Counted from the first letter of the stretch, positions 54,401 to 58,413 are shown. The stretch: DNA of 64,000 nucleotides from Undaria pinnatifida (GCA_012845835.1 JABAKD010000016.1:14559020-14623019), one strand, 5' to 3'. A program made the numbers and translations. Notes: generated from the sequence alone by a model not told the origin.

Positions 54401-54697
54401 TGGAATCGGGGTACCATAAACAATGGCCTCAGATATAACTCCCTCCCCATTCCCTTCTTCGGCATCCCTACCTTTTGCTCCGTCATCCTTTTTAAGGGAT
54501 ACGGGTCGTTCGTGTACATCATAGCAGACATCGAGCAGCTGGCGGCGGCCGACGTGTTTGTCGGCACTTTCAGCTCCAACGTCGGGAGGCTTGTGGCGGT
54601 CCTAAGGGAGGGTCTTGGTAAAACACGAAATTCGAGCATTAGCTTGGACGCTAAAGCATGGTACCCTGGGAGAAGCCGTGGTCTCCTGTTGGACTGA
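29704..54697 (+). CDS. FUT8: Alpha-1,6-fucosyltransferase-like (GT23/FUT8 family), six exons
   Basis: Family role: FUT8 moves fucose from GDP-fucose to the innermost GlcNAc of N-glycans in the Golgi. Exons 29704-30151, 32675-32856, 34185-34334, 34989-35150, 35694-35924 and 54497-54697 total 1374 nt and join in frame, giving 457 residues. All five introns are GT-AG. The start is the first in-frame ATG. Residues 25-41 form a hydrophobic anchor after a basic stretch (type II topology), and about 45-115 is an acidic stem. HVRRGDK is at about 297-303 and matches the FUT8 GDP-fucose motif. ASDD (342-345) matches the ATDD motif, DIEQL starts at 402, and GTFSS (414-418) matches the CTFSS motif. There is no C-terminal SH3 domain, which explains the length against about 575 for the animal enzyme. 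Intron 5 is 18.6 kb and full of transposons. It could be a recently silenced gene if that intron is not removed. Family assignment is strong; expression is unknown. Confidence 0.82.
30152..30780 (+). repeat. Degenerate minisatellite of splice-donor-like units in intron 1
   Basis: Starting at the exon 1 donor, variants of CAGTGAGTAACTGAGAGCA recur (near 30149, 30205, 30446, 30472, 30523, 30655, 30717), giving many GTGAGT/GTGAGC-like sites over 600 bp. An AT run (ATATATATATAA) lies near 30530. No coding signal is seen. Confidence 0.6.
30800..30915 (+). repeat. Tandem duplication (~57 bp) in intron 1
   Basis: Two copies contain (C)AAAGCAAA(C/A)TGAGAC followed by ATCTTCCGCTGTACCCTTGG, ending GCTTAC. 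The rest of intron 1 up to 32674 holds repeats listed separately and no recognised gene. Confidence 0.7.
31235..31485 (+). repeat. Short tandem repeats in intron 1
   Basis: GGTATGGTATC 11-bp units lie at about 31240-31305. A CATTGGCAATGTC-type array lies at about 31432-31485. A third loose array (ATCATACTAATC, about 31930-32000) follows farther on. All are low-complexity intronic DNA. Confidence 0.7.
31640..31905 (+). repeat. Family B repeat, copy 1, with 18-bp perfect palindrome
   Basis: GTCACTCGCGCGAGTGAC at 31833-31850 is a perfect palindrome. Flanks AGCGTGGCTAACCATTTC and ATCGCAAAGGGAGAG are shared with 55.0 kb and 62.8 kb. It lies in intron 1 of the fucosyltransferase gene. Confidence 0.7.
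32675..32856 (+). CDS. FUT8: Exon 2 of the fucosyltransferase
   Basis: The acceptor AG is at 32673-32674 and the donor GTCAGA begins at 32857. It encodes residues 150-210 (NMLNAWVYFL... to ...CVFDTEK). This corresponds to the FUT8 region with the hydrophobic strand, the W-D-L-S-L motif and paired cysteines. An in-frame stop at 32656 lies just before the acceptor, so this cannot be an open 5' continuation and must be reached by splicing. Confidence 0.78.
32971..33182 (+). repeat. 9-bp tandem repeat (GAGTGATAT-type) in intron 2
   Basis: About 23 units of GAGTGATAT/GGGTGACAT. They create long Asp-Met-Ser or Ile-Thr-His open frames on the two strands that are not genes. It sits between exons 2 and 3. 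Confidence 0.85.
33298..33440 (+). repeat. 12-bp tandem repeat (TACTACAAGTGT) in intron 2
   Basis: About eleven units of ACAAGTGTTACT, decaying at the 3' end into TACTACTACTAG. It is preceded by a short CCTAACCCTAACC stretch at 33267-33279. Confidence 0.88.
33597..33740 (+). repeat. Family A dispersed repeat, copy 6 (intron 2)
   Basis: GGAGTCGCCGACCTATATCC, then GAGGACACACAACCCGTAAT, then a stretch readable as QLAKMSFDKIFDLTAGVYF. It closely matches copies at 23.3 kb and 29.4 kb on the same strand. Confidence 0.8.
34185..34334 (+). CDS. FUT8: Exon 3 of the fucosyltransferase
   Basis: The acceptor is CCCGCAG at 34178-34184 and the donor GTGAGC begins at 34335. It has 50 codons in phase 0 at both ends. 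The sequence AWTNHMIAANVS is followed by a Ser/Thr/Asp-rich helix and ends IDHLGALA. That leads into VVAKYMWNYM of exon 4, as FUT8 runs from its HGDP segment into WWVSQFVKYL. Two N-X-S/T sequons are present. Confidence 0.72.
34723..34921 (+). repeat. First copy of 199-bp tandem duplication (partial exon 4)
   Basis: 34723-34921 and 34922-35120 look identical by eye. The unit contains the end of intron 3, its acceptor and the first 132 nt of exon 4. This copy has no donor: if its acceptor were used, translation would run past GDKL into HACMYVLIPFILL and stop. A functional transcript must skip to the second acceptor. The lack of differences implies a very recent duplication or an assembly error. 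Confidence 0.85.
34989..35150 (+). CDS. FUT8: Exon 4: HVRRGDK nucleotide-sugar motif
   Basis: 54 codons in phase 0. The acceptor is GTCATGCAG ending at 34988 and the donor GTACGT begins at 35151. It contains the diagnostic HVRRGDK followed by RHEAHAVAVE. The acidic residue five positions after the Lys pair region and the Glu-Glu-Tyr at the exon 4/5 junction match FUT8 active-site surroundings. This is the second copy of a 199-bp duplication and the only one with a splice donor. Confidence 0.85.
35694..35924 (+). CDS. FUT8: Exon 5: ASDD motif
   Basis: 77 codons in phase 0. The acceptor AG is at 35692-35693 and the donor GTGCGT begins at 35925. It starts EYLKAAVEYVEEE, matching the FUT8 segment IEEYMVHVEEHF. 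IWVASDD occupies the position of IYLATDD, and a variable loop VDDGVTGGSNTT follows. The copia complex begins only 68 nt after this exon. Confidence 0.83.
36040..37028 (-). mobile_element. Element 2, 3' portion, split off by element 1
   Basis: Holds the MSDNQ ORF (36746-37009, 87 aa) and an RNase H-like tail (36502-36780: VFEDNKGAKNLAQNLV, ADVLTKMLDY). It ends on the left at CCTATTTGGTAGGGG, fused to an LTR fragment (35993-36039) of opposite sense, with the five bases AGATG shared at the join. Confidence 0.78.
37034..37573 (-). repeat. 3' LTR of copia element 1
   Basis: 540 bp, matching the 5' LTR except at four positions. CACGTG boxes are at 37322, 37353 and 37384. The polypurine tract (CTCCTCCTC on the + strand) abuts it at 37574. 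Confidence 0.92.
38077..38301 (-). pseudogene. Second RNase H-like fragment in the 3' region of element 1
   Basis: Reads VFEDNEGAKNLAQNLVCTSN, KHIDVRHHVLREL and SDDQHADVLTKML. This is a typical copia RNase H C-terminus, but of a different subfamily from the element's own RNase H (RDNTGALHIAG). It suggests capture of an internally deleted copia relative. Confidence 0.7.
38256..38543 (-). CDS. 3' ORF of element 1 (MSDNQ... protein, 95 aa)
   Basis: ATG at 38543. It begins MSDNQEREEVHTGDISDDSI and continues as a Glu/Arg-rich helix, ending in a shifted tail. Element 2 keeps the equivalent ORF at 36746-37009, so it is part of the family. It resembles the N-terminus of a separate gag-like protein joined to the RNase H end of another copia family. 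Function unknown. Confidence 0.5.
   Translation of the reverse strand: MSDNQEREEVHTGDISDDSIATGQERRTRLYGRFLFFEENYREEAAAEIANWTVKQGVEDYSDKSLGAVYMEFYFFRGLVRCAIRFSRITREQRT
38806..39500 (-). pseudogene. RT tail and RNase H of element 1, frameshifted
   Basis: Two frames (39279-39500 and 38806-39165) carry the rest of pol after the RT deletion. They read ITGSLTYLSQCTRYDITYAV (RT connection), STLEVELISMAHASKEAVYL, RDNTGALHIAGNSTYSSRTK and ADVGTKFLTKNTHRHL. These are the copia RNase H signatures with its acidic residues, though the STLEAEL glutamate context is altered to STLEVEL. A frameshift lies near 39200-39260. Confidence 0.82.
39491..42025 (-). CDS. Copia gag-pol polyprotein of element 1 (844 aa, damaged)
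   Basis: ATG at 42025. The Gag region (about residues 1-230) has the copia-type RWKRACETLF and YEKLVSFRMEEGQDPDDY features. A CCHC knuckle, CYNCQEFGHMQRDC, follows near 255. A retropepsin motif MDSGTSGHYF lies near 365. The protein then passes into a run of ten leucines encoded by CAG/CTG repeats (+ strand 40666-40698) and straight into CDGVLCGYSLNSTAYQIY, which normally follows the integrase. No zinc-binding or D-D-E integrase core is present. RT begins (GTKWVFKVKAD, FQLDVQTAFLN) but stops after KKSLYG because about 400 bp carrying YVDD are deleted near 39502. This copy cannot encode its own integrase or a working RT. Confidence 0.88.
42110..42430 (-). repeat. 67-bp tandem repeats in the leader of element 1
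   Basis: The sequence GTACGCAGATCGCCTGAAG recurs with its core at 42176, 42243, 42310 and 42377, exactly 67 bp apart. The repeats lie between the primer site and the gag ATG. Element 2 has three units at 46952, 47019 and 47086 with the same period. Confidence 0.88.
42551..42572 (-). promoter_or_regulatory. Primer binding site matching the anticodon arm of tRNA-Met
   Basis: The + strand reads GAGGCTCATAACC directly against the LTR. This looks like a methionine tRNA anticodon arm: a CTCATAA loop with CAT anticodon, then the start of the 3' stem. It implies priming by a 5' half-tRNA cut after the anticodon loop, as known for Drosophila copia, not by the tRNA 3' end. Confidence 0.7.
42573..43112 (-). 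repeat. 5' LTR of copia element 1
   Basis: 540 bp. In the sense direction it runs from TGTTAAATAG to TTTCTAACA. Three CACGTG hexamers at 42861, 42892 and 42923 are spaced 31 bp, in repeats of GCACGTGAC type. A TATA-like ATATATGG lies inside. It borders the primer binding site on its left. Confidence 0.92.
43496..44128 (-). pseudogene. RT connection and RNase H of element 2
   Basis: Reads ITGSLMFLSQCTRYDITYAV, then GYCDASWGNNRDNGKSTFGY and STLEAELISMAHANKKAVY, giving the first RNase H acidic residues. A frameshift near 43650 is followed by RDNTGALHIAG in another frame (43423-43653), with a further damaged tail to about 43390. Confidence 0.82.
44135..45100 (-). pseudogene. Reverse transcriptase of element 2 (YVDD intact)
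   Basis: Contains GTKWIFKVKADHTLKGR, LDVQTAFLN, PKKSLYGLRRSARNWFN, DPCVYMFG and MYVDDLILLGG, and ends LTISQDHYVMPVLA at a stop. All copia RT landmarks in order. A four-residue gap follows TAFLNVKV. This shows what element 1 has lost. Confidence 0.85.
44952..45842 (-). pseudogene. Protease and post-integrase region of element 2
   Basis: Keeps VDSGTSGHYF (protease) and then, as in element 1, goes directly into a leucine run (+ strand CAG repeats 45451-45488) and LCGYSLNSKAYQIYRNKTAR. The integrase core is missing at the same place as in element 1, so the loss predates both insertions. A frameshift near 45060 moves the frame into the RT ORF. Confidence 0.82.
46113..46808 (-). CDS. Gag of copia element 2 (231 aa, premature stop)
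   Basis: ATG at 46808. The protein is nearly the same as the first 231 residues of element 1 Gag. A TGA at 46113-46115 replaces a Gly codon just after KLAGR, ahead of the zinc knuckle. The knuckle region itself (46010-46090) has further indels. Non-functional as a full polyprotein. Confidence 0.85.
   Translation of the reverse strand: MEESGNVVTSTIRNMPRFDGAKPENYREWSSKTRVVLSMSNKDVFDVLNGSVEPVPAITDSDTPDTPTNLVELQRWKRACETLFSVLYLVTSGPAATIVRQYEDRTSAGGLGHGQKAWNALYTNYNSNSKEARRACYEKLVSFRMEEGQDPDDYTIKLMEIRGRLQEMGEKTSDERFEDISLQGLTDDYEFVKMTSFHSPNFGINEIQSMTRNLYIDRLSRPGHINKLAGR
47302..47851 (+). repeat. 508-bp LTR and polypurine tract in opposite orientation
   Basis: 47302-47343 is a piece of internal 3' sequence ending AAGGAGGAG. 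47344-47851 is an LTR reading TGTTAAATAG...CTAACA on the + strand, opposite to the element bodies. It has two CACGTG boxes (47528, 47559) instead of three. Loss of one 31-bp unit explains most of its shorter length. Confidence 0.85.
48223..48936 (-). CDS. Gly/Ala/Val repeat protein with Cys-rich C-terminus, unassigned
   Basis: Open from ATG 48936 (MSQVACRPTC) to 48223, about 237 residues. Residues about 60-120 are three 21-residue repeats of the type DADVVATGVVSRGEGGAGAG, so the DNA is a 63-bp minisatellite. The C-terminal 95 residues are not repetitive. They contain YCAGL, LQHYPSTLHGIGNQGVSW, SLHAV, PGCAGTVEQ and CAPCLDIKG, a pattern of Cys, Trp and His that looks conserved and possibly zinc-binding. 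A possible acceptor lies near 48920. It is nested antisense in intron 5 of the fucosyltransferase. It could be an exon of a transposon-related protein. I do not recognise the family. Confidence 0.4.
   Translation of the reverse strand: MSQVACRPTCVDRGAGAAAAVESGRILLDFFKPKSATDSAKELPVLMDSSSGGGASGDADVVATGVVSRGEGGAGAGSDADVVVTGVVSKGEGGAGAGSFAGVVATGVVNGLEDCEGAGIDMDGVFSDAADGSGPADRTLVHAPIYCAGLRPAVREPVLQHYPSTLHGIGNQGVSWEARINLNRVSLHAVPTASGSILRPGCAGTVEQPGGTCAPCLDIKGTKAYRVSCLSAALAHR
49150..49255 (+). repeat. Family A repeat remnant, copy 7
   Basis: CGGCTTGCGAAGTTGAGTTTC reads RLAKLSF, and ACTCACAGCTGACGTTTTT in another frame reads LTADVF. This matches QLAKMSFD...DLTAGVYF of better copies. Confidence 0.5.
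49238..49477 (-). CDS. Small ORF with CCCGDNFGDG motif, possible first exon
   Basis: ATG 49477 (MSTASTVKGPLLQPSFDKTA), 79 residues, containing DGEDFICCCGDNFGDGSGMD. A TATA-like TATATAATA lies on the same strand at about 49595-49605, about 120 bp upstream. That would suit a real promoter. It may be the 5' exon of the minus-strand gene at 48.2-48.9 kb, but I could not place an exact donor. It partly overlaps a family A-like remnant at its 3' end. Confidence 0.35.
   Translation of the reverse strand: MSTASTVKGPLLQPSFDKTAWLQSVCGKPADGEDFICCCGDNFGDGSGMDEGQAIELSLSVVLVTTPAAQLAQAVSIKY
50030..50300 (+). repeat. Family C repeat with internal ~80-bp duplication
   Basis: CCAGGTCTCCATTCGGTTTTACAAC and TTGTATACCT...GGCCAATCGGATT occur twice (about 50033-50110 and 50112-50195). 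The following GGATTGTTCATGGGTTG and GTTTGGGTGAGAT resemble 3755-3815 near the window start. Confidence 0.5.
50529..51391. mobile_element. TA-flanked DNA element with 32-bp inverted termini (Stowaway/mariner-like)
   Basis: Starts CTTCCTCTGTCCCATAAG and ends with its exact reverse complement; 32 bp match perfectly. It is flanked by TA on both sides (50527-50528, 51392-51393). The related sequence at 51560-51590 (CGTAAATCTTTCC) shows the empty site. The termini resemble the CTCCCTCCGT ends of Stowaway/mariner elements. The 863-bp interior has no transposase. It has 30-bp repeats of ACTAAAACCAAGACA at 50850-51000 and CCTAAACCTAACCCC near 50800. Confidence 0.85.
51420..51590 (-). repeat. Family A repeat, copy 8
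   Basis: On the minus strand it reads CGCAGCTTGCAAAGAAGATG...CTCACAGCTGGCG. A 15-bp insertion containing TACCAGGTA separates the two halves. It is one unit of a tandem pair with 52690-52795. Confidence 0.7.
51600..52689. mobile_element. CAGTG-terminated TA element carrying a zinc-binding ORF
   Basis: The left end CAGTGGGGGTTGCGGTTTAA matches the reverse complement of the right end (CAGTGGAGGTTGCGGATTAA). TA lies outside each end. TTTAAGATAG/CTATCTTAAA motifs repeat within both subterminal 120 bp. CAGT ends with TA duplication suit Tc1/mariner-type transposition. No transposase is seen. The interior carries the 93-codon Cys-rich ORF. Confidence 0.82.
51845..52126 (+). CDS. Small Cys/His zinc-binding protein (93 aa) inside a TA element
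   Basis: ATG 51845 to TAG 52126. Cys and His are regularly placed: CAAGSKC, then HKCRVCQVYLHGICG and MQRVCHGC, giving C-x2-C-x4-H-x2-C followed by C-x2-C. That is a treble-clef or PHD-like zinc site, without enough to name the fold. The tail is Ser/Ala/Gly-rich and ends TEILLL. Such small zinc proteins are often transposon cargo or helper proteins. Its position between inverted termini supports that, but the function is not known. Confidence 0.5.
   Translation: MPCAAGSKCAVVPDHTPGPPNFTTHKCRVCQVYLHGICGLADPRGDNEMQRVCHGCVNPDKRNGSSAGSAAGAASSKRPCPEGEGTGTEILLL
52690..52800 (-). repeat. Family A repeat, copy 9
   Basis: TTCTAACAACGTCAGTTGTGAG, then CTGCGTAATACATCGGTTGTCCG, as at 190-290. The neighbouring TA element is inserted just before it. 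Confidence 0.7.
52800..53200 (+). other. No gene; CTTCCACACT repeats and TACCTGGTA cluster
   Basis: CTCTTCCACA repeats four times at 52875-52911. ACCTGGTA occurs three times at 53089-53118. It lies within fucosyltransferase intron 5, just before the exon 6 copies. Confidence 0.5.
53201..53290 (+). pseudogene. Decayed copy 1 of terminal exon 6
   Basis: After AG at 53199-53200, one frame reads YGSFAYITAHLKYLAPVVGF then VGTFVVYV. This is clearly related to YGSFVYIIADIEQLAAADVF and VGTFSS of the real exon 6. Two bases are missing at the acceptor, so splicing here would be out of phase. It lies in intron 5 of the fucosyltransferase gene. Confidence 0.7.
53382..53470 (+). pseudogene. Decayed copy 2 of terminal exon 6
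   Basis: Reads GHDLLMHIIADLEQLAAT and then, after a small indel, CRHLRLVD, where the alternative frame restores VGTFVLWI. The acceptor position is mutated (GCAATGG instead of AAGGG). It is about 180 bp downstream of copy 1, with related pyrimidine-rich sequence upstream. Confidence 0.68.
53553..53662 (+). pseudogene. Decayed copy 3 of terminal exon 6
   Basis: CGCAAGGGATACAG matches the exon 6 acceptor and first codons, but an in-frame TAA follows at once. Farther on another frame reads MELLAATDVFVGTFILYTN, matching EQLAAADVFVGTFSS. About 178 bp after copy 2. Confidence 0.7.
53733..53849 (+). pseudogene. Decayed copy 4 of terminal exon 6, still spliceable
   Basis: GGCAAG then GGATACGGGTCG gives a phase-0 acceptor and GYGSFVFTVEYLDRAAGGGD. 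An indel shifts the frame, so the DIEQL and GTFSS motifs are lost before a TGA at 53847. A short polypyrimidine block upstream resembles that of the intact exon. Splicing from exon 5 to here would give a truncated enzyme. Confidence 0.65.
54497..54697 (+). CDS. FUT8: Exon 6: terminal exon with the GTFSS motif
   Basis: The acceptor TTTTTAAG ends at 54496. It has 66 codons plus TGA. It reads GYGSFVYIIADIEQLAAADV then FVGTFSSNVGRLVAVLREGL. This aligns with the FUT8 motif region DIHFLSQADFLVCTFSS and then with the short C-terminal strand, here SISLDAKAWYPGRSRG. The phase fits exon 5 although 18,572 bp separate them. Four damaged copies of this exon lie just upstream. Confidence 0.8.
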   Translation, partial: GYGSFVYIIADIEQLAAADVFVGTFSSNVGRLVAVLREGLGKTRNSSISLDAKAWYPGRSRGLLLD

Positions 54698-54699
54698 AC

Positions 54700-55540
54700 G
54701 TGCCTCACATGTGCCATTCGAGGCATTTTTTTCCTTCTCTTCGATACTGTCAATAATTTCATCAGAGGTTGTGGCGCAGTGGAAGTTGTATGCTGGCTCT
54801 TTAGTTTCTGCTGCCCCTAATTAGAGTTTGGTCAGGACCAAGGCTAATATGGCTACTATCAAAATATGGCTACTATCGCATTGCATTATTAGCTGTATCA
54901 TACCCCCATTCTTGCCTACCGGGTTTTGAGCACTAACACGAGCGACTCTTTCAAATAGCTCACGGACACAACGGCTTAGTTGAGGAGAAGTTTCGGCGCA
55001 GCGTAGCTTACCATTCCGTTGCGGATTCCTATCGAAAATTAAAGCAGGATGAGGCAGAGTGAAGCAGAGTGAAGCAGAGTAAAGCGGCACTTAGGATTAA
55101 GATCGCAAAGGAACAGGTAGGTCACTTGCGCGAGTGACCCCGAGCACTGCGAAAAAAGGCGCCCAAATCAACATAACCCTCCTACCGCAGCTCCAGCCTG
55201 GGTGCGGTGTATCATATCAAGGGGCAGTCAGGGGGCTGTTGGAGGCTGTCGGAATAAGACTAAAATAGCACTGTTTTCTCTTACGAAGCATTGGTTGCAT
55301 TTTCTTGTGATGTTGTCCATCGGTTCATGCATCGGGGTATGTGGTGTTTTGTTGTGTTGATTGTTGCAGCTCGTAATAATAGATTGTTGGTCATGGCTTG
55401 TCGGTGAATCTGTCATTGGATGAGCTGTTGGGGTAACGTGCAGGCGCATTATTCTATGCCTGATAAGAAGTATTGTAGGCCATTTCTCTGACTTCAATCA
55501 AAGCTAAGAAGTTGGTGGTGTAATGGACTTGGTATGTTAT
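54700..55540. repeat. Family B repeat (54900-55205) and non-coding flanks
   Basis: Shares GCGCAGCGTAGCTTACCATT, GATCGCAAAGGAACAGG and the near-palindrome GTCACTTGCGCGAGTGAC (55121-55138) with copies at 31.7 kb and 62.8 kb. It also has a GAAGCAGAGT triplication (55055-55085). No gene seen in the rest. Confidence 0.6.
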
Positions 55541-55862
55541 GATTGGGGTTGGCTCATACGAAGTATGTGGTGGTCGTTTCGGGCAAGGCAGTCAGTGTGA
55601 GTTTATTCCACGAGTTGCCGGGGTAAATCCTGACCCCCGTAATCTATGCGAATCACGCTTGGTGTTTTATTTGGTTATACCGATGCCATTTGGTTGGTGG
55701 TACAGTGGACTTCGTTTTTGTTTTTCTCGCTGCAAATCTACCTGCATGTTTTTTGTTGGTTTTGTGGCGCAGCATGCCAGTGGGTCAGCCATGCTCTGCC
55801 TGCCGGAGAAATTGTCCCTGTTCAAATCGACCCATGTCTGGTGTAACACGCTTGACGTATAA
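55539..55862 (+). other. Unassigned open frame, 107 codons
   Basis: Open from ATG 55539, with a Cys/Phe-rich second half (FYLVIPMPFGWWYSGLRFCF). No motif recognised. Overlapping frames are equally open, so coding is doubtful. Confidence 0.15.
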
Positions 55863-55891
55863 TGGCACTTCTTTGATCATGTCGGCCGCTC

Positions 55892-56341
55892 ATGCCGGGC
55901 ACGCGGTTTCATATATATATGTGGTGGTCTCTCACAACTAGACTAGGCGTCTATCACCGGACGAAGTTCGGTTTGGCTCGAAACGTTCGGAAAGCGTTAA
56001 GGAATGTTGATTTTCGCATTTATTTGCTGGAAAATGTGATTGCTGCCTGTTCTATCGGTGAGCAAGTTCCTTACATCATTCCATGGGATGGGGGCGCGCC
56101 GTGTTTAAAAGATGAGGAGATTGGAAGGCTGTTTGCCCTCTTAGACGCGGTCGCTGCTGAAGATTTTAACATCTATGTGCAGATGTTTCCTACAAGACCT
56201 GATCAAGCAGCAACACTGAACGGCTACACCCACCATGTACGTTCACCCATTCCCACCGGCGCTTGCGCTAAACAATGCGTACATCCTGCTGGGTGTATAG
56301 TCTACTGTAGCCTGATTACAGCTTGTTGGCATATGATATGA
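55892..56341 (+). CDS. Unassigned ORF, probable exon
   Basis: ATG 55892, 149 codons. The central part reads like real protein: KFGLARNVRKALRNVDFRIY, LLENVIAACSIGEQVPYIIP, WDGGAPCLKDEEIGRLFALL, AVAAEDFNIYVQMFPTRPDQ. A donor-like CATGTACGTTC at about 56236 could end the exon before the less convincing tail. AG before GCGTCTATC near 55946 could be an acceptor. I do not recognise the family. Confidence 0.35.
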   Translation: MPGTRFHIYMWWSLTTRLGVYHRTKFGLARNVRKALRNVDFRIYLLENVIAACSIGEQVPYIIPWDGGAPCLKDEEIGRLFALLDAVAAEDFNIYVQMFPTRPDQAATLNGYTHHVRSPIPTGACAKQCVHPAGCIVYCSLITACWHMI

Positions 56342-56478
56342 TATGGTATGATATGATCAATATGATACGATATGATACGATATGAAATATGATATGATAT
56401 GATATGATACACCATTACATGGTATGATATGATACGATACGATATGATATGATATGATATGATATGAAATATGATATC
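56328..56478. repeat. (ATATG)n microsatellite
   Basis: About thirty ATATG/ATACG pentamers. It produces a false Tyr-His-Ile-Ser open frame on the minus strand. Confidence 0.9.
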
Positions 56479-56904
56479 CAATCGCTTGCACACCTCTAGA
56501 GCCGGCTTGTTTCGAACACACTTCACGCCTTTTATGCTCTGTTCTCCTTTCCTTGGCATCCCTGCCCCCCATGTATCACGCTGTATGCTGGTCGATGAAT
56601 GGCGTTTCATGCTACACATACATACTCGAGCAATCGATATGACGCCAACATCGTTATACTTCACCTATCCATGATACTACGTAGGATACGACTTGAGGCG
56701 CGCGTTTCTTATTACAGGGCATATATATAGAGAGAGATCACTTCGGAACAGTAGCGATCCACGTCCATCGCATGTCCCATCATGGCATGACAGCACTAAC
56801 AACCCGAGCATCAGACCTGGGCTGGACCTCCGCTGGCCTGCCACATATACAGGGAGTGCACAGGAACTTGCGTACAAACCCGGTAGACCCAAGTAGCCCA
56901 CTCC

Positions 56905-57200
56905 AACAGTTAACATTAATAATTTCATGCATACTGAATTCCACAGATGTCTGGTTTTGTCCCCCTCCATGCGGGTTGTAAAGTTTCCGTGCGCAGAACA
57001 AGGCTGAACGTGTTAGTCCTGTTGACCCTGGCATTGGCATGAGAGTCATCGATCTGTATCCTTCCCGAGGGTACACACCCCGCCGTGACACGCGCGATCG
57101 AAGTATCACACGCAGCTTGCAAATCTGAGTTGTGATCATCAATCCCTTTTTGGTCGATCTCACAACGGAAGTGTATTTATTCATTTTTTAAATATACAGA
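56905..57200 (+). repeat. Family A repeat, copy 10 (long)
   Basis: Aligns with 23190-23475 over most of its length: CCACAGATGTCTGGTTTTGT, CCCCCTCC, GTTTCCGTGCGCAGA, CGCGCGATCGAAGTATCACA, CGCAGCTTGCAAA, CGATCTCACA. These two copies define the longer family A unit of about 290 bp. Confidence 0.75.
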
Positions 57201-57277
57201 CTATAAGTTTTTGATCAAGACGCTTCTGACGGACGGTATGACACAGCGATAACGAATTGCACTAACAACTATATGTA

Positions 57278-57405
57278 CCGGGTGTCGGTTATATTACTAT
57301 TACTATTTGTCCTTTGCAGATGGTACAACTTGTCGCATACTGGGTGTCGGTTATATATACTACTATTTGTCCTTTGCAGATGGTACAACTTGTGGCATAC
57401 CTTCG
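57278..57405 (+). repeat. Tandem duplication with acceptor-like sequence
   Basis: Two ~63-bp copies of GGGTGTCGGTTATAT, then ACTATTTGTCCTTTGCAG and ATGGTACAACTTGT. Each has a good polypyrimidine-AG acceptor. No exon could be tied to it. From here to 58400 there are only weak, overlapping frames. Confidence 0.7.
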
Positions 57406-58413
57406 TGTATTATTGTGTACATAATTGCTCACTTGACAGCATTATAGTCTCTTCTGAAAGTAAGTGAGGTTTGTGTGAGGTTTGTGTGGAATTTAGAGCT
57501 ACTTAGTTGAGGATGACACCATATCGTGTGCCTCGAAGGTGAAAACTAAATACTGTTTTCAATTAGTATGAACTAATACCAATTGTATACCGTATACCTT
57601 GAAGGTGAAAACTAACACGTGGTGATTTTCACACAGAAAAAGCATAGCAAATCAATAAGCACCTTGACAGTCATGATCTACAGATATTTTACGACATCTA
57701 GCAAAATGCTTACATCATCTCGGCACGCTGGTCGACGCCCCGAAGTGGCGACTCGATGACCTTGTCCTCGATAGAGATCGACGCCTACAGCCCCGCCCAC
57801 ACCCGTTTCGTAACCCCCGATTTTCAACGATGCCGATGGTTGGGTTGTCCGTCCGACGATGGGCGCGTCCTCTTGGGTCTCCCGTCGATAATTGCTTAAT
57901 CGGTGCGTCCCGGAAATAGCAGCATGACATTTATGCCTCTTCTTGTTCTCGGGAACTTACTGCCTGGATCCAAAAGATTCCCGGGATTTAAAGGTTGATG
58001 GTTATAGGAATCATTCTATTTTGCACGTGTTTATCCCGAAGAGCACACGACTGCACGCACTCTTATCCGGTGCAGGGGCCCAACCCGAGGTTTTACGGTA
58101 TACGGCAGAGATACGTTTCGCTGCCGACCGTGCATGTCGCAAATTGCTTTCCCCGCACCCTATACACGAATGCTAACCAATGATCTGGCGCCACATCAGT
58201 CGAAACTTCTCGGCATGGTCCTGTAGTATATATACGGAGAGTTTATCTATCACTAGGGTACACAAAAACATATTTCTGGTCTCGCGTGCTGTGTGCAAAA
58301 ACATGTTAATAAACAACGAAAAAACCGCGTACCTTGTATGACACGAAGAAACAATAGTTTATGGACTGCTCGCCGAAGGCGACCAGTGGAATGTTTACAA
58401 ATACTTGAAAACA

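Noticed and set aside
56302..56664. 120-codon minus ORF with Tyr-His-Ile-Ser repeats
   Set aside because: Shadow of the (ATATG)n microsatellite.
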